A DNA stretch of 64,000 nt from Juglans regia (taxonomy: Eukaryota > Streptophyta > Magnoliopsida > Fagales > Juglandaceae), in contig NC_049916.1 in assembly GCF_001411555.2 (NCBI RefSeq), forward strand, positions 27,484,558 to 27,548,557, given 5' to 3'. Below are positions 1 to 12,499 of this stretch, one piece after another; position 1 is the stretch's first letter; each line of letters opens with the position of its first letter. The position numbers and the translations under genes are program-made. The notes beneath the pieces are model-generated. The model had not been told where the DNA came from. It searched no databases and saw nothing but the letters and a program-made list of their open reading frames with translations.

Positions 1-2739
1 ATAATATCTGATACAATATGTGAATTTAATATGTATAAAATTAGCGAATTTAGATTCAATATTAATATTAACGTGTTCGAGTTAAAACGAATTAATTCGT
101 TAAGATATAATTTATAAATTAATTAATAATAAATTAATTTATTTTGACTCATTTAGAATTTATTTTAAAATTAAAATTTTATTATTTTTAAGTTATAATA
201 TTGATATTTCTTAGTATATTTGTATTTTTATTGTTAGGATTATAATTTTAGATTTATGTTCATATTTGTTATTATATGGTTTGTAATATTAATTTTATTA
301 TATGTTAAAATTTTAAAAATATATATATCTTAATATATATATATATATTAAGACGTTGTGATTATTAATAAATATAAATTTTAACTTTTATGTAAAATTA
401 TATTAATCAGGTTAAATAAGTTATGTGTTTTAGTTCAATCCATTTACATGAAATAAATAGGTTTAAATGATTCATGTTGTGTTAACATATTTTTAATTAA
501 TTATTAAACAAGTCAAAACGGGTGACACGACATTACTCATTATATAAATGAGTTAGGTTAAAGTTTAAAAATTTGACACGTTTAACTTAACGGGTTGTGT
601 TCAGATTGACCTATACAATCAAATATTCATGATATGACACGACACAAATATGATATGAAAACACAATTTAAAATCACAGTACGATATATTATAAGAAAAA
701 ATATTATATACTACATAAGCGTACGTAGTTACTTTCATCTCATTTTGATTAATGTACATTAATGTGAAATTGTCTTTAATCCTTTGAATATTTTATTAAA
801 AAATAGTTGTTAAAAAATTATATATGGACAATGTCACGTTAATCTATATATATACAGAGGAATAGACATGCAATACATAACATAAGTACTCATATAATTA
901 GAGCATTACTATTCATAAGTCCCACGAACCATACATCACAATTTCTTTTATTTTTTTTTATCTTTTTAATTTTTTTTTTTTTTATTTTATTCTTCTTAAA
1001 ATAATTGAATTATCTACTCATTATCCATATACTATATATTTGATAAGAGAAGAAAATTAAAAAAATAACGAAAAATATAGTATATAGTGTGTAAATCTTA
1101 AGAATAGAATTTTTCATTAAGATATATATAGTACTAGTAGTAGCAGTAGTACTGGTCCTGGTGTTCATGGATCATTCCCTTTTCATGTTTCGTAGTGAAT
1201 TGAAGACCTAATTTTAAACCTTCTAACACGGTGCGCGACGGCACTCTATTTCATATAGGCATGGCAGACTAGGATAGACGTATGGAGGTTGTAAGTATGT
1301 GAAATAATACTCGCTTGGATTTGAAATTCACCCAAACTCATCTCAAGTTTCTCATCTTAATATTATAATTTTTTAAAATTTTTATATAAAATATAATAAA
1401 TAATTTAATTTTTTAAAATCTTAAAATAATAATAATATTAAAAATAATATTTTATTTAATTCATTTAAAATCATTTCAATTCATTTTTAAATTTAATCAG
1501 AAAGTAAATCATGTAACACGGTACGTACTTTAATTTATGCCCTTAAACATGGAAGTTAATCAGAATTTGATCCGAAATTCCAGGAAGAATTAATATATAT
1601 ATATATATAATTGGAATATCTACATAAATTAATAGCCTTTTAGAAGAGTCCGGCTCCGATGGACATGGCTAATTTTGTGCCAAAAAATAGGCTGTTTTTT
1701 AACTTTTTCCGTTTTCTATGGTACGTATAATTGGACACACTTTTTCAATCTCTCTCGGTTTTCTATGTAAGTTAATGATTCAAATTAGCCTTTGACTACG
1801 GAATGATTTCGCTCACTATAATAAAATTATTTATTTGTAATTAATTATTTTTATAAAAATAATTATTTTTTATTAAAATAAATTTATTTTCATCATAAAT
1901 AATCATTTTCGTCACAAATAATCCATCACAAATATCTATTTTTCTTGTAATAACTCCCAATATGAGTGGGTCTAGCTCATGTCGTTGTGAGTTTTTGTTT
2001 TAAATTGTTTACTAAAAAATATAAAACTACTATAAGATCATTTTCTTATAATTATTTAAAATATATCCGGAAGATCATTGTTGATCTTGTTCATTAAAAA
2101 AAAAAAAAAGTAAGTACTGGGAAATTAATGGTAATGAAAGATGAAGGCAGCTATGAATTCGGAGGCCGGTACGTATATAATTCAATGTTATAAGATAGAT
2201 AGTCCTATCGACTTTACCAACCCTACTGAGGGCGTTTTCGAAAAAAAAAAAGTTCAAAGAATTTACATTTTGATTTGGATTTTTACGACCACGATTTTAT
2301 TTATTAAGGTTTTGAAAGATTAAAACTATCTGGTTCAACTTGAATTTTAGGCCTCGTTTGTGCAATAAAATGATATAAAATAAGATGATTTTATATGAAA
2401 GTTAAATAAAATATTATTATAATATTATTTTTTAATATTATTATTCTTTTAAAATTTAAAAAATTGAATTATTTATTATATTTTATATAAAAATTTAAAA
2501 AATTATAATATTAATGAGATGAAATAAAATCATTTTTATATCTAAACGAAACTTGGCGTATAATCCAAACAGAGGATTTGGATTTTAAAGACACAAATCT
2601 AAATTTTTCTGATCCCCAAATCTAGTTATCGATCCATATATATATACGCGCACAAGAAGTGAATTTAACCCAACGTACATCAAAATTAATAAATGACTAC
2701 CTGCATGTAGGCACCACGTCCTAGCCAGCACGTATATCA

Positions 2740-2790
<51 letters not shown>

Positions 2791-3140
2791 ATTCTTGAAA
2801 TTCAGACACGACCAGCTATTAATTAAGACCGAAATGATCCAACATGTATATGCATGCATATGGAGCACATGCATCATGTCATCATGCGCCTGTTTTTGTT
2901 ATATATCATTAATATTGTTGTTGTTGTTATTATTATTATTATAATTATTATTATTATTATTATTTTTGGATCTGAAGTTAGGTAAAAGGTTAGGGGTGTT
3001 TTGGTCTCTTTAGTTCCTTGTTATAACGTTTTACACGTACATCCTACTTTTGAAAATTCTAGCTGCTAGCTAGCTTTTTTTTTCCAAATTCCATTAATCG
3101 AGCTTTAATCAATTTCCACAGTAGTAACAAGCATACGTCC
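1..3140. other. AT-rich intergenic DNA with MITE remnants
   Basis: No coding region is supportable here. The stretch is very AT-rich and holds a TA dinucleotide run (about 2749-2787), a degenerate fold-back element near 895-1105 that begins with GAGCATTACTATTCATAAG, and an imperfect CACTA-like fold-back near 1812-1951 ending in TTTTCTTGTAAT. A decayed copy of the GATGAG fold-back family lies at about 1290-1500. Short open frames of about 60 codons in this stretch have no recognisable content. Confidence 0.6.
2349..2557. mobile_element. GGCCTCGTTTG-family MITE
   Basis: The sequence starts AGGCCTCGTTTG and ends CTAAACGAAACTTGGC, an imperfect inverted pair. The AT-rich interior contains AAAATATTATTATAATATT and a run ending AATGAGATGAAATAAAATCA. 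This is the same plan as the better preserved copy at 37912-38123, so it is called a degenerate member of the same non-autonomous family. I could not define a target duplication. Confidence 0.55.
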
Positions 3141-3150
3141 CTATATATAC
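3141..3150 (+). promoter_or_regulatory. TATA box of the PR-1 gene
   Basis: CTATATATAC lies 84-93 bases upstream of the PR-1 ATG, a normal plant TATA position for a short 5'UTR. It is the best TATA-like match in the immediate upstream region and is called by position alone. Confidence 0.5.
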
Positions 3151-3233
3151 CTGTTGTACATTCCTTGTGTTGCTATCAATAAATCAAGTGAGCTTGCTTT
3201 TATTTTGCATTGTAGTTTATTACATAACCAAAC

Positions 3234-3731
3234 ATGTTCTTCAAGCTATCACGGCCAGCTCTCATTTGCCTGATCTTAGGCTTAACCCTAGTGCTACTCC
3301 CCGATTTCTCCCACGCTCAAGACTCCCCACAAGACTACCTCGACGCACACAGTGCCGCCCGTGCAGAGGTGGGCGTTCCACCTCTGACCTGGGACGACCA
3401 AGTAGCCTCTTATGCACAGAATTATGCCAATCAGCGCATTGGTGATTGCAATATGGTGCACTCCGGCGGGCCGTATGGTGAAAACATTGCATGGAGCAGC
3501 GGCGATGACCTAATGGGGACAGATGCGGTGAAGATGTGGGTGGACGAGAAATCCAACTATGACCCTAATTCCAACACGTGTGTTGGTGGGCAGTGTCTAC
3601 ACTATACTCAGGTGGTGTGGCGCAACTCGATTCATCTAGGATGTGCTAAGGTTCGGTGCAATAATGGAGGTACATTCATTGGCTGCAACTACGACCCCCC
3701 GGGCAATTACAATGGAGAGCGGCCTTACTAG
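3234..3731 (+). CDS. PR1: Pathogenesis-related protein 1 (secreted CAP protein)
   Basis: This intronless gene encodes 165 residues, the usual PR-1 length. Residues 1-28 form a signal peptide (a Leu-rich core, then a small-residue site before QDSPQDY), so the protein is apoplastic. The CAP domain follows, with [15 protein letters not shown], the active-cleft motif [14 protein letters not shown] and HYTQVVW. All six conserved cysteines that form three disulfides are present. The C-terminus reads [15 protein letters not shown], matching the conserved CNYx-P-x-GN region from which the 11-residue CAPE immune peptide is released in other plants. PR-1 proteins bind sterols and mark salicylate-dependent defence. 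No close paralogue is visible in the window, although PR-1 genes are often clustered. The ATG is the first in the transcript and directly precedes the signal peptide. Confidence 0.95.
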   Translation: MFFKLSRPALICLILGLTLVLLPDFSHAQDSPQDYLDAHSAARAEVGVPPLTWDDQVASYAQNYANQRIGDCNMVHSGGPYGENIAWSSGDDLMGTDAVKMWVDEKSNYDPNSNTCVGGQCLHYTQVVWRNSIHLGCAKVRCNNGGTFIGCNYDPPGNYNGERPY

Positions 3732-4091
3732 CTAGCTAGTTCTACCTTCATGTTCAACTACGTACGTGATCGATCTACTATATACGTCCTATAATATTTA
3801 ACGATAAATAAACTATATATACTTTAAAATTAAGAGTGAAAAAGAGTTAGAAAATGAGTGTTATGCATGAAGTCATCCATATATATGCAATATGATCTCT
3901 ATCTTTTGTTGGATGGAAAATCTTCTTCTTTTAACTAGATCGGGCACATTGGAAAGATCTTCGGCTAGTTTATAACGATCGAAGAGGATTGTTAATTAGG
4001 TATTTTAATGCATGCAGGTTGTGTTATGAAAATATCTTAGATGGAGTTTAATTAGTCTGTTCAAATCGAAGAAGTTAAGTACTGATCGTGA

Positions 4092-4141
<50 letters not shown>

Positions 4142-5300
4142 TGCGAAATATGAATACAAGATTATATATATATTATATATATACGGTTTGTATAATGGTG
4201 AGTTTATATATTGATCTTTTTACTTTATACTCGTCCTTTTATAGCCTTGCATGGAGAAGTATGTGATATTGGGTCTGATGGCCTCCCGGATACGGAATTA
4301 TATACGGAATATGGATGCGTAGAAAAACCAAGCAAATACGCATGATCGAGATCATGTATCAAGGCCACTATTAATTAATATCACTAATAGCCAAAATCGA
4401 ATAAATTATCGATTATATATATATGCTATTAGCTAGCTAGGACTTTGCTATATACGCCCATGAGTACTAGCCCTATATATCCTAGTGAAAAGAAATAAAA
4501 AGAAGAAGAAATTAAGTAGTACTGCTTATAGAATTCTCATATATATATATATATATATATATAATAATGTGGCCAATATGGGCGGTTTATTTTCATGTAA
4601 TTAATTAGATCTGTTAAGATATATATAATTCAATTTCCTTTTTATAAGTTTAAACCTTTGGAATAAGTGACGATAATTTAATTCAGTATAAGAGCTAGCA
4701 GATCAATTCATTATACTTCACTCTATTATTTATAGCGGTGATTTAACTATATATAGCCCATATAAATGTGAAAACATCTTTACGCTATATATAGAACTTT
4801 TTGTATTTACCTAATAAATACAGAAACGTAATTTGATCGATCGTACGTGTAGTTTATGCTCATGTAAATTACTAAAGATTGGTAGGATATATTAATGGTG
4901 CTTCAGTCATGACTTTAATTAATTTAGTTAGTACGTACACTATCTAGCTATATATCTAGATATATAGCTAGATAGCTCGATATGTTGATCACAAGTTTTG
5001 AACATTAATTCCGCCAATATTACTTTGAAAGTCAACATAATTTTTCACACTTTATTAATCCCTAAAAGTTTCCTTTTTTTAATTACAATTAATTAGCTAG
5101 CTACAATATTGCAAAAGTAACAGCTTATAATTGAGTTGTAGATCAAAAAATATATATTAAATATTAGTACTACTCCACAATTCCCTACTCTGCATGTAAA
5201 CACATACGATACGTACAAGATCGACTTTATTAAGAGTAGTGAATCGATTAAGCTAGCTGTACGTACGCAGCCAAACATGACTTGATCACAATCATAACTC
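3732..5300. other. Intergenic DNA with TA microsatellites
   Basis: This includes the PR-1 3' flank. TA dinucleotide runs occur at about 4091-4138 and 4539-4561, and many GCTAGCTAG-type short palindromes are present. No gene is supportable; the minus-strand frame near 5093-5302 has no recognisable domain. Confidence 0.55.
4940..4975. repeat. Perfect 36-bp palindrome
   Basis: The 18-base arm CTATCTAGCTATATATCT is followed immediately by its exact reverse complement with no spacer. Symmetry stops at the next base pair outwards. I see no gene or transposon end nearby to explain it. Confidence 0.9.
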
Positions 5301-6850
5301 ATTCTCCCCCTTTTGCCTTCGATCTTCCCTCCCTGTTAGACATGCACGTGGGAGAGAGAGAAAAAAAAAAAAAAACCAAACCCAAACAGGACTCAACAAT
5401 CTATGCTAGCATGTAGTGCTGTAACAAGAAATACATGCAGCATGTTACCATCTGCATCCAAGCAAAAGATCCAAGGGAAAGATGTACCCACAGCTTGAAA
5501 CTTAGCTCTGCCATGCATGCAGCCAAAGGAAAATCCATCTCACAAACAGGACTCATGACTTATCTTTTAGCATCATGACATTATACATAGATTCCGTGAA
5601 AGCTCTCCATGTAATTAGCATCTTATATTTGAGAGATGAGGACCAATATGCTTCAACATGATCTTATCAAGACCTCTCAAAACCCAACTTTGCATTAAGG
5701 AATTTTCATAACAAGTATACATAATCTTATCACAGCCATGATTCATCCCTAGTGATCAGTATGATGAAGATTTTGTAGGACTTGCAGTTGCAGCTGAAAG
5801 AAAAATACTAGTTCTAGGAATTTCATTTAAGCTTGGATTGTGTTCTTTTACCCAGCAAATTCTTGAGTGAGCTACTCCCAGAAAAGAAAAAAGAAAAAAA
5901 AAAAAAAAGCCTTTTAGAGGTTCAGAAAGACACTTTGTCTAGCAAGTTCTTTAGAGAAAAAAAATATTCTCTTGACTTCGCGTAGTTGAAAACCAAAGTC
6001 TACATTTGAGAACCTGTTTTCATTCTAGAGCTACCTTAATCATGCAAGTTGGGACACACTCCTATACTTGGAAAAGCTTTAATTCAGTGTGTACAGGAGA
6101 GCAAAGACATGACTAATCTAAAAGTACTTCTAATGAAAAACATCATGGTAATACAATCCGGCTCATTCTAGAACGAGTCATTTAATCTAAAATTAGAATT
6201 ACACAAACTATGGCACAATTAGAGAACACAAGCCATAGCATTTGTATGCAAAATTTGGAACTCACAATTAAAGATTACTTATGTACTGTAAACCTACAGC
6301 ATAGATTCATTTCTTGCAGACAGATACATGACCCTAGACAACAAAAACGAAGCATAATTAAGGCTCAAAAGGCATTGATCTGAAACTCAAAGATTGGCTT
6401 TTGGGGGCTTTCCAACAGGAAGGGATTTCTGGGGACGAGTGACTTTTTTGCAAACAAGAAGTATGAACTCTGCACAAAATACCGACACCCATGGACTTAG
6501 ATGAGGAATTCGAAACCAGATACATACATGTCATGCTGGCCGCCTCACAAAGCAATGGAGAGAAAGATAGAGGCCCAATGGTGAGGTGGAGGGATTCTTG
6601 TGCTCGAAATGCAGAAGCTCTTGGCTTGTACGCCCCATATCTCTCCCTTCACTTCTGGGAAAAAATAGTCGGCTTTCAGAGAAGGTGGTGGTCTTATTCG
6701 GCGAAGTCGTACTTGCACACACAGTTACGGTCGGTAGGAGTGAAAGTGTGGGCCTAAATCCACTAAGACTTTACCTATACGGACTTTCGACTGTGGTTTT
6801 GATTGATAGAATAGAGCCCATTGGGTCATCACTGCTAGGTTAGCGGGCCT
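5301..6850 (-). other. Possible short or non-coding transcript unit
   Basis: This stretch is less AT-rich and less repetitive than its flanks. Near 6750-6860 the DNA carries several GGGCC/GGGCY-type motifs (GTGGGCCTAAAT, AGCCCATTGGG, GCGGGCCTG), which resemble plant site II promoter elements that are frequent upstream of housekeeping genes. Reading the minus strand from there, the first ATG opens only a 35-codon frame (6531-6638, beginning MGRTSQELLHF). A second unrelated minus frame of 65 codons lies at 6358-6555. I do not recognise either product. It may be a small gene, the promoter and exons of a non-coding RNA, or a pseudogene. Confidence 0.25.
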
Positions 6851-7919
6851 GTTAGCATTGGTCTCCGGCCTTTCTTTGAAAACTACTTTTTTTAATGCAT
6901 ACAAAGGATAGAGATATGGGTATATAGTTAAAAAGAAGTTTTGAGGATTTTTTAGAGTTTTTTTTAGATGTATTGTTATTGTGTTTTGTGAAGTTAGATA
7001 AGAATTTTTTCTTTGGCTTTCTTTCAAATTCAGGCAAGTAATTGGATGAAAGGTTTAAATAGAATATGTGCTTCTTTTAGATTGAAAGATGGATGTAATG
7101 GGTCTATTATAGGAGCATCATCCAATGTTGCCTAATCTTGAAATTATAGGAGTATAATCTTAGTGAAAAGTACTACAGTCACAAAAAGATTTCATAAAAA
7201 TAAAATCACAAACTGACAGTAAAAGTGAAAATGATTTTAGAATACATATGAACTTATTTTTATGAAATCTTTTTGTGATTAAAGCATGCAATATTTCTCC
7301 CAATTATCTTATATATCTCTGTTGAGTTCCATATAAGTTTATAACCAAATTATATCCGGGGATGATCATGGGATTAAGAAACATCTAATTAACAGAGGAT
7401 CGTGAAGATTACCAGCAAATATATTAGTCTGCAGCTTATTTAGTCAAACCAACTAATTATTCGGGATTCAATGTACATTATTTTAGGAGCTCGATCCAAA
7501 CAATATTTGACAATTAAGTTTGAGAGAATGGATATGTGCTCAACCTCCTAGTAGTGTACAAGATAATTAATGTATTTTTCGTTAAGAAAACTCACCCTGC
7601 AAACTTTTTTTCTTAGAAAAAAAAAATAACATACATTGAGTCTCATGATCTAAAAGGTTTCTTTACTTCTAAGGACAGAGAATATATATGCTTGAACCAA
7701 GTTTAATAACTTCTTATATGATAATTATTAATCGAACAGGAAATAATTGAATCGTAAATGAAATTAAGAAAAAAGTAATTAGAAAATCGCTCCAAGTCAT
7801 GAGATAGCTGCATGGGATATTGGAACAAATGTGCATAGATAGGCACGCATGCATGCAAGCACGGATCTGCATACAATTAAGGAATGCCTTTTGCCTATTT
7901 TTTGTTCAATTTAGGTCAA
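6851..7919. other. Intergenic DNA
   Basis: AT-rich sequence between the possible transcript at 5.3-6.85 kb and the 3' end of the XTH gene. Apart from the fold-back element at 7179-7278 I see no feature in it. Confidence 0.6.
7179..7278. mobile_element. 100-bp MITE with 25-bp perfect TIRs
   Basis: The left end begins TCACAAAAAGATTTCATAAA and the right end is its exact reverse complement, ending ATGAAATCTTTTTGTGA, with arms of about 25 bases. The roughly 50-base centre shows no coding content. The compact fold-back structure identifies a miniature inverted-repeat element; superfamily and target duplication are uncertain. Confidence 0.7.
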
Positions 7920-9202
7920 TTAATACTTGGGAAGAGAGCACTCCTTGGGAAGCTTGTTTTGGAATCTCTGGTTGTCCTGGCAATAGTCATAAATCATGTG
8001 GTATTTCCTCACCCATTTGAACCACCTCCTTTGCGTAGATGTTAGGGTGCTGAACTGTTCCGTGTTCCACCAATTGCTTGAACTTTCTGCCCTACAAAAC
8101 CTTGCATTTCCTTTCCATATACAGGCGTCAATCTTGTAGTTCCTGAATGAAGCTATGAACGGTCCCTTTGACCAATCGATTTTGTCACGTCCCCCTCCTG
8201 TTGCCCAGCTGTCACCATTCCATATGGTGGCTTTGAGGCTCATTGGCTGCCACCTAGGATATGCCACTCCCTTGTCTGCATGGTTTCTGTACAGTCTTAT
8301 GGGAATCGAGTCCACCATGAACCTATAAAATTAGCTAGGGTCAGATCAGTAGTACTGCACAAGCGTCTCATACATAACAAATTTCGAAAGAAAACAGAAT
8401 AAGAAAAGAAAATATTTCTGCATGCAAAGCCAGCTTGCAGATTCAAACAGCTAGCTAGCCGCATAGAAGTTTCAACACATTTTAGGCAATGAATTTAGCA
8501 AAATGCATGGGCTTACACAATTTGGTGAAGGTTCCACAAGATTGAATAGGTATGAAAGTCCTTTGTCGGATCAAACCATAGTTTAATCCTTTCTTCACGG
8601 TCGTCAAAGCCGTCGGCATAAATATTTGTTTGAATTATGTATGGTCGCCCAACCACATTGCCAAGAAACTCAAAATCTACCTCGTCACGGTTAGGTTGAT
8701 CAGATGTCAGCTGCAAAACATTAATGCCAAATCATTTTACGATAAGGAATATACAATTCGAGAAGAACATATAAAAAAGACAGAGAGAAAAGGTCATGAG
8801 TACTTACATAATAGGCCACGACTGTGCCGGCCGAACGACCTGGTACTAGTTTAATTTGCATGTCAATTTGTCCAAAAAGAAACATCTGGTTCGTAGAAAA
8901 ACCAGAACCTAGAAAAAACTTCAAGCCACATAAGTGAAAAATTGGAAGGATATTTTTTGAAAGATAATTCCATGCAATTATTTGTACAAGAATAATTTCG
9001 ATCTCACTGTACCTGATTCTTGGTCAAGCTTCAAGCTTCTTGTTCGACCATCAGCTGAAGTGTTTACATGGCTAGGAGACCACATAACAAAGAAATCCTT
9101 ATTGAAGTCCCCCGTTGAAACTACAGATGCTATTGAAATCTGAACCATTCCCAGCATAAGAAGCCCTATGAGGGCGATCATGAGTTTCTGGTAATTGTGC
9201 AT
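7920..9202 (-). CDS. XTH: Xyloglucan endotransglucosylase/hydrolase (XTH)
   Basis: Four exons join in frame: 9013-9202, 8808-8908, 8517-8710 and 7920-8322, giving 295 aa, the usual XTH length. All introns are GT-AG. An N-terminal hydrophobic signal peptide (residues 1 to about 26) sends the enzyme to the wall, where it cuts and re-joins xyloglucan during growth. The GH16 active site is [11 protein letters not shown], with Glu107 as nucleophile and Glu111 as acid/base. The C-terminal XET_C domain follows with four cysteines (DAC, ARFC, YDYC, KEC) for two disulfides. The position after the active site reads N-V-V, so the N-glycosylation sequon found in many XTHs is absent. Overall wording ([29 protein letters not shown]) looks closest to the XTH1/2/3-type subgroup, which is a judgement from memory. 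Start: the first ATG, immediately before the signal peptide. Confidence 0.93.
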
Positions 9203-9267
9203 CGTTTGTTTCCGATCGAGTTCTCAATAAAATTGTGTTATGGATGATGATAACACGTTCAAAGAAG

Positions 9268-9280
9268 CTATATATAGGTA

Positions 9281-9338
<58 letters not shown>
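9268..9338 (-). promoter_or_regulatory. XTH core promoter: TATA box plus GA/CT tract
   Basis: CTATATATAG at 9268-9277 lies about 65-75 bases upstream of the XTH ATG in the minus orientation. Immediately 5' of it, 9288-9338 is an uninterrupted GA microsatellite (CT on the coding strand). GA/CT tracts next to the core promoter are known binding places for plant BASIC PENTACYSTEINE factors. The functional role here is inferred from position. Confidence 0.5.
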
Positions 9339-9339
<1 letters not shown>

Positions 9340-9341
<2 letters not shown>

Positions 9342-10085
9342 GCTAGGCCGGTTTTGATAAGAACTAAGAAGCAAGGAAAGGTTATGTTTAAGCAAGAATA
9401 TCTTTAGAGGGAAGCAAAGGAATGTTTGGGCCTCTTACATATATATTTTGTTAAGGTCAGTTCTCAATACAATCTCCCTTCTAACACCACACTAATGTTT
9501 TACTTCTCTAGGCCGGATTACTATAATATTTTATGTTTAATGGGACTCATGAGCTTTAATTCCCACACCCATCAATTAAAAAAGAATTAGAAGGCTGATT
9601 AATCAATCAAAATTGCAAATATTACTGATCATGATAAGGAAGCTTAAAAATGGTATATTTAATTCAATAATTCAAATAATTATATATTGAGGGCATTGTA
9701 TACCAAGCTTTATAAATTTGGATGCCCTTAGGCTTTCTCAACGTACGAGAGAGAACCTTTTTATCTGTCATGATCTGTCAGTTAAGAAGAAAGCTTAGGA
9801 AAGTAAGAGAAACTGAGTACTAGATCGAGTTTGCATGCTTTCTTTCCTATTAATTGTGCCTTTCTTTACAGGATAACTTGGTCTTCCAAGCAGCCATCTT
9901 TTACTATTTGGCGGACTTTTAAGTTGATTCCTTCCCTCATTTTGTGGGGTACTTGTCAATTGGTTGCTTTCAATTGAGCCCCACTTCATGCAAACGTACG
10001 TTGACAGGCTGAAATAATCAAACTAATTCTTGTGGGCGGCCTTGCCTATGGCTTCTGATCTACATCCAAGCTGCTGCCATGGCGG

Positions 10086-10122
<37 letters not shown>

Positions 10123-12480
10123 GGCATTTTGTTCAGCTTTAATTAATTGATTAATAGTCGATCGTTCGTTAATACAGATAAATAAATATTGGGTTTAATT
10201 TGTTAGGTACAAAACTATATATTTTACTGCTCAAGTTGTAAGTTCCAATTCTATCTTTTATTATTGGCATCAACCAACACATATGGAACCTACTAATCGA
10301 AGTCTTCTTTTGAGAATAACTAGCTAGCTAGCATTAAGATACCATAATAATCATCATGAGTTATGATGACGACGACGGTGGAGTATTATATATATCTTCA
10401 AACAGAAGCTGATCTGAAGTAAAGCAGGAGAAAAGGTAATTGTTTTCTGCATGAGTGGATTGACCTAAGAGGTTTTGCTAATCTTTCTTTAAGAGGTCGG
10501 AGCTGACTGTAGCTTTAATCCAACTTCTCATCATTATTCACGTACAAAATTACCAAAAACTAATTGCCACAAGAACTGCTTATAGGTAAATGGATGAAGA
10601 TCAGATCGCTTAATTGGATACTGTTATATATATTAGTCCCTTATGATTTGAACTCAAGAATACAAATCCATCTTCTGTAATGAAGTCGATATGATCAGAA
10701 ACGGGAGAAAGTGCCTGACTTTTAACAAAAAATTTACTCAACCTCCTACTATTCATACAACTTCCACACTCCACATTATTTTTAATTTTTATTATTTTTT
10801 TCTTTTATTAAATATTTATTATATAAATAATGAATAAAAAATTTAAAATAATTTAAAAAGAATAAACTCAAAAAAAAATTTTAAAAAAAATATTAAAAAT
10901 TTAAAAAATTTAAAAAATGTGGAGTGTGGAGTGTGGTGGAGATTGTGTAGCAAAGCTCGACTTTTAATTACCCACTAGCATTTCATGCACCAGGCCAACT
11001 AGCTAGTATGACAAATGGGATATTTGAGCAATGTATAGAGAGAAATCACAATTGGGGGGACTCTAAGGCTGCAAATTGGTTGCAAAATTCAGCTGAGCTT
11101 AATCTAATTTTAAGTTGGGTCTAACATCCAAATGTTAACATCCAAATGTTAACATAGAAGTAAATCAGCATGTACATCCGCAACACCTTGATGGCAGTTC
11201 CGCCCAATTAGCAGCCATTTGACAACCTTTTTAGATCTTCCCGTGATATGTGCAGAACTTCACCATTTTATTATTTCAGTTTATTGTATTTATTTGCTTT
11301 CCTTCTTTGTATATTCTGTACTTAATTTTCGGGATTCTTTTAGACATTCCGGTTGTACAGAAAAATCATTTTAAATAGATTTCTCTCAAGTGGTATTGCT
11401 AATTTTTGAAACTAAGTCCTTTGCGAAAACTTTCTCCAAATACTCAACTCTTAAATTAAAAAAACTATCTCAACTCAAAACCTCTTTACACGTGGGACTT
11501 ACAACCTTTTTTGACTTCTCATAAAAAGTATTAAATTCATCTTAACATCCAAACACAATTTAAACTCAGTTTAGATGGACCATACATAATTTCATCTACT
11601 ACTCAACTCACTTTTATTTATAAAGAACTTAGCTCAACATCCAAACGCAGTCTAAGAGTACTCAAAAAGGCAGTTTGCATGATATTCTAGACAAAGGATC
11701 ACAAATTAAGGACGAACGTTTCAATTGATCAATCAGAAATTCTGTCTGCTCTAAACTGTGGATATTGAATTGTGTAGCTTACCAAGATGCAGTTTTCCCC
11801 TAAAATTAGTTTAGCTAAACACCACTTACTTCACAATTACACCTTTTTTAAAATATAAATAAATAAGTTCCGTGGCCTAATTTCAGGTCAGGCTCTTCCC
11901 CTCTGTAATGCTTGAGCAGATAATGGTGGTCCTTGGCATATCAATATCATCACACTCTTGCATTCGTCTCTATAGAGAGAGGGGGCAATTGGAAACAAGT
12001 AGGCCCGGTTCTAGATCTATAAGATGCATGGCTAGTTGCAGGGCTTGGGAATCTACTAAATTCACAATTGCCATGCTTGGAGACGGGTCCCCAACCTTTT
12101 GAGGGTAGTTCTGTGGTGGAATTGATTTTGTTGGGTATGTCTTTCGGTCCAAGCTTTCGTCGGTCTATTTAATGGACTTATACTGGGATCCATGCACTGT
12201 TAAAGACCAATTTCTGGGCCCAATTTATAAATAATGGGTTTTTTTTTTAATCTGTAACGAGAAACCTTGATGTTATTTTTTTATTTGATAATTGATAATG
12301 ATCTATTTATTTTTTATTTTTTTATTTTTTTAAATAATGATTAAAAAAATGGTTATTAGTAAAATTATATATTTTTTATTTTTTTTAATAATTAAAGATG
12401 TTAAAAAAAATTAAAAAAAAAGAAAATTTTTAAATATACTATAAAATAATAAAAGAGAGTTGCTTAAGCCGGGTAAAAGA
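9340..12480. other. Intergenic DNA with MITE fragments
   Basis: No gene is supportable. Contents: a TA run at about 10088-10120; a fold-back element at about 10735-10960; and a degenerate repeat at about 11040-11660 containing CTCAACTCAAAACCTC and ATCCAAACACA, which matches in reverse the repeat at about 16030-16330. From 12240 to 12430 the sequence is a low-complexity A/T run. Frames such as 9795-9989 and 11908-12102 show no recognisable domain. Confidence 0.5.
10735..10960. mobile_element. MITE with CCACACTCCACATT inverted ends
   Basis: The left arm CCACACTCCACATT (10764-10777) is matched by AATGTGGAGTGTGG (10916-10929), around an A/T-only core. Flanks CTACTATTCATAC and GTGTAGCAAAGC extend the partial symmetry. 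A similar plan is seen at 22749-22918. Confidence 0.5.
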
Positions 12481-12499
12481 AAAAAAAATAGGTTGCAGG

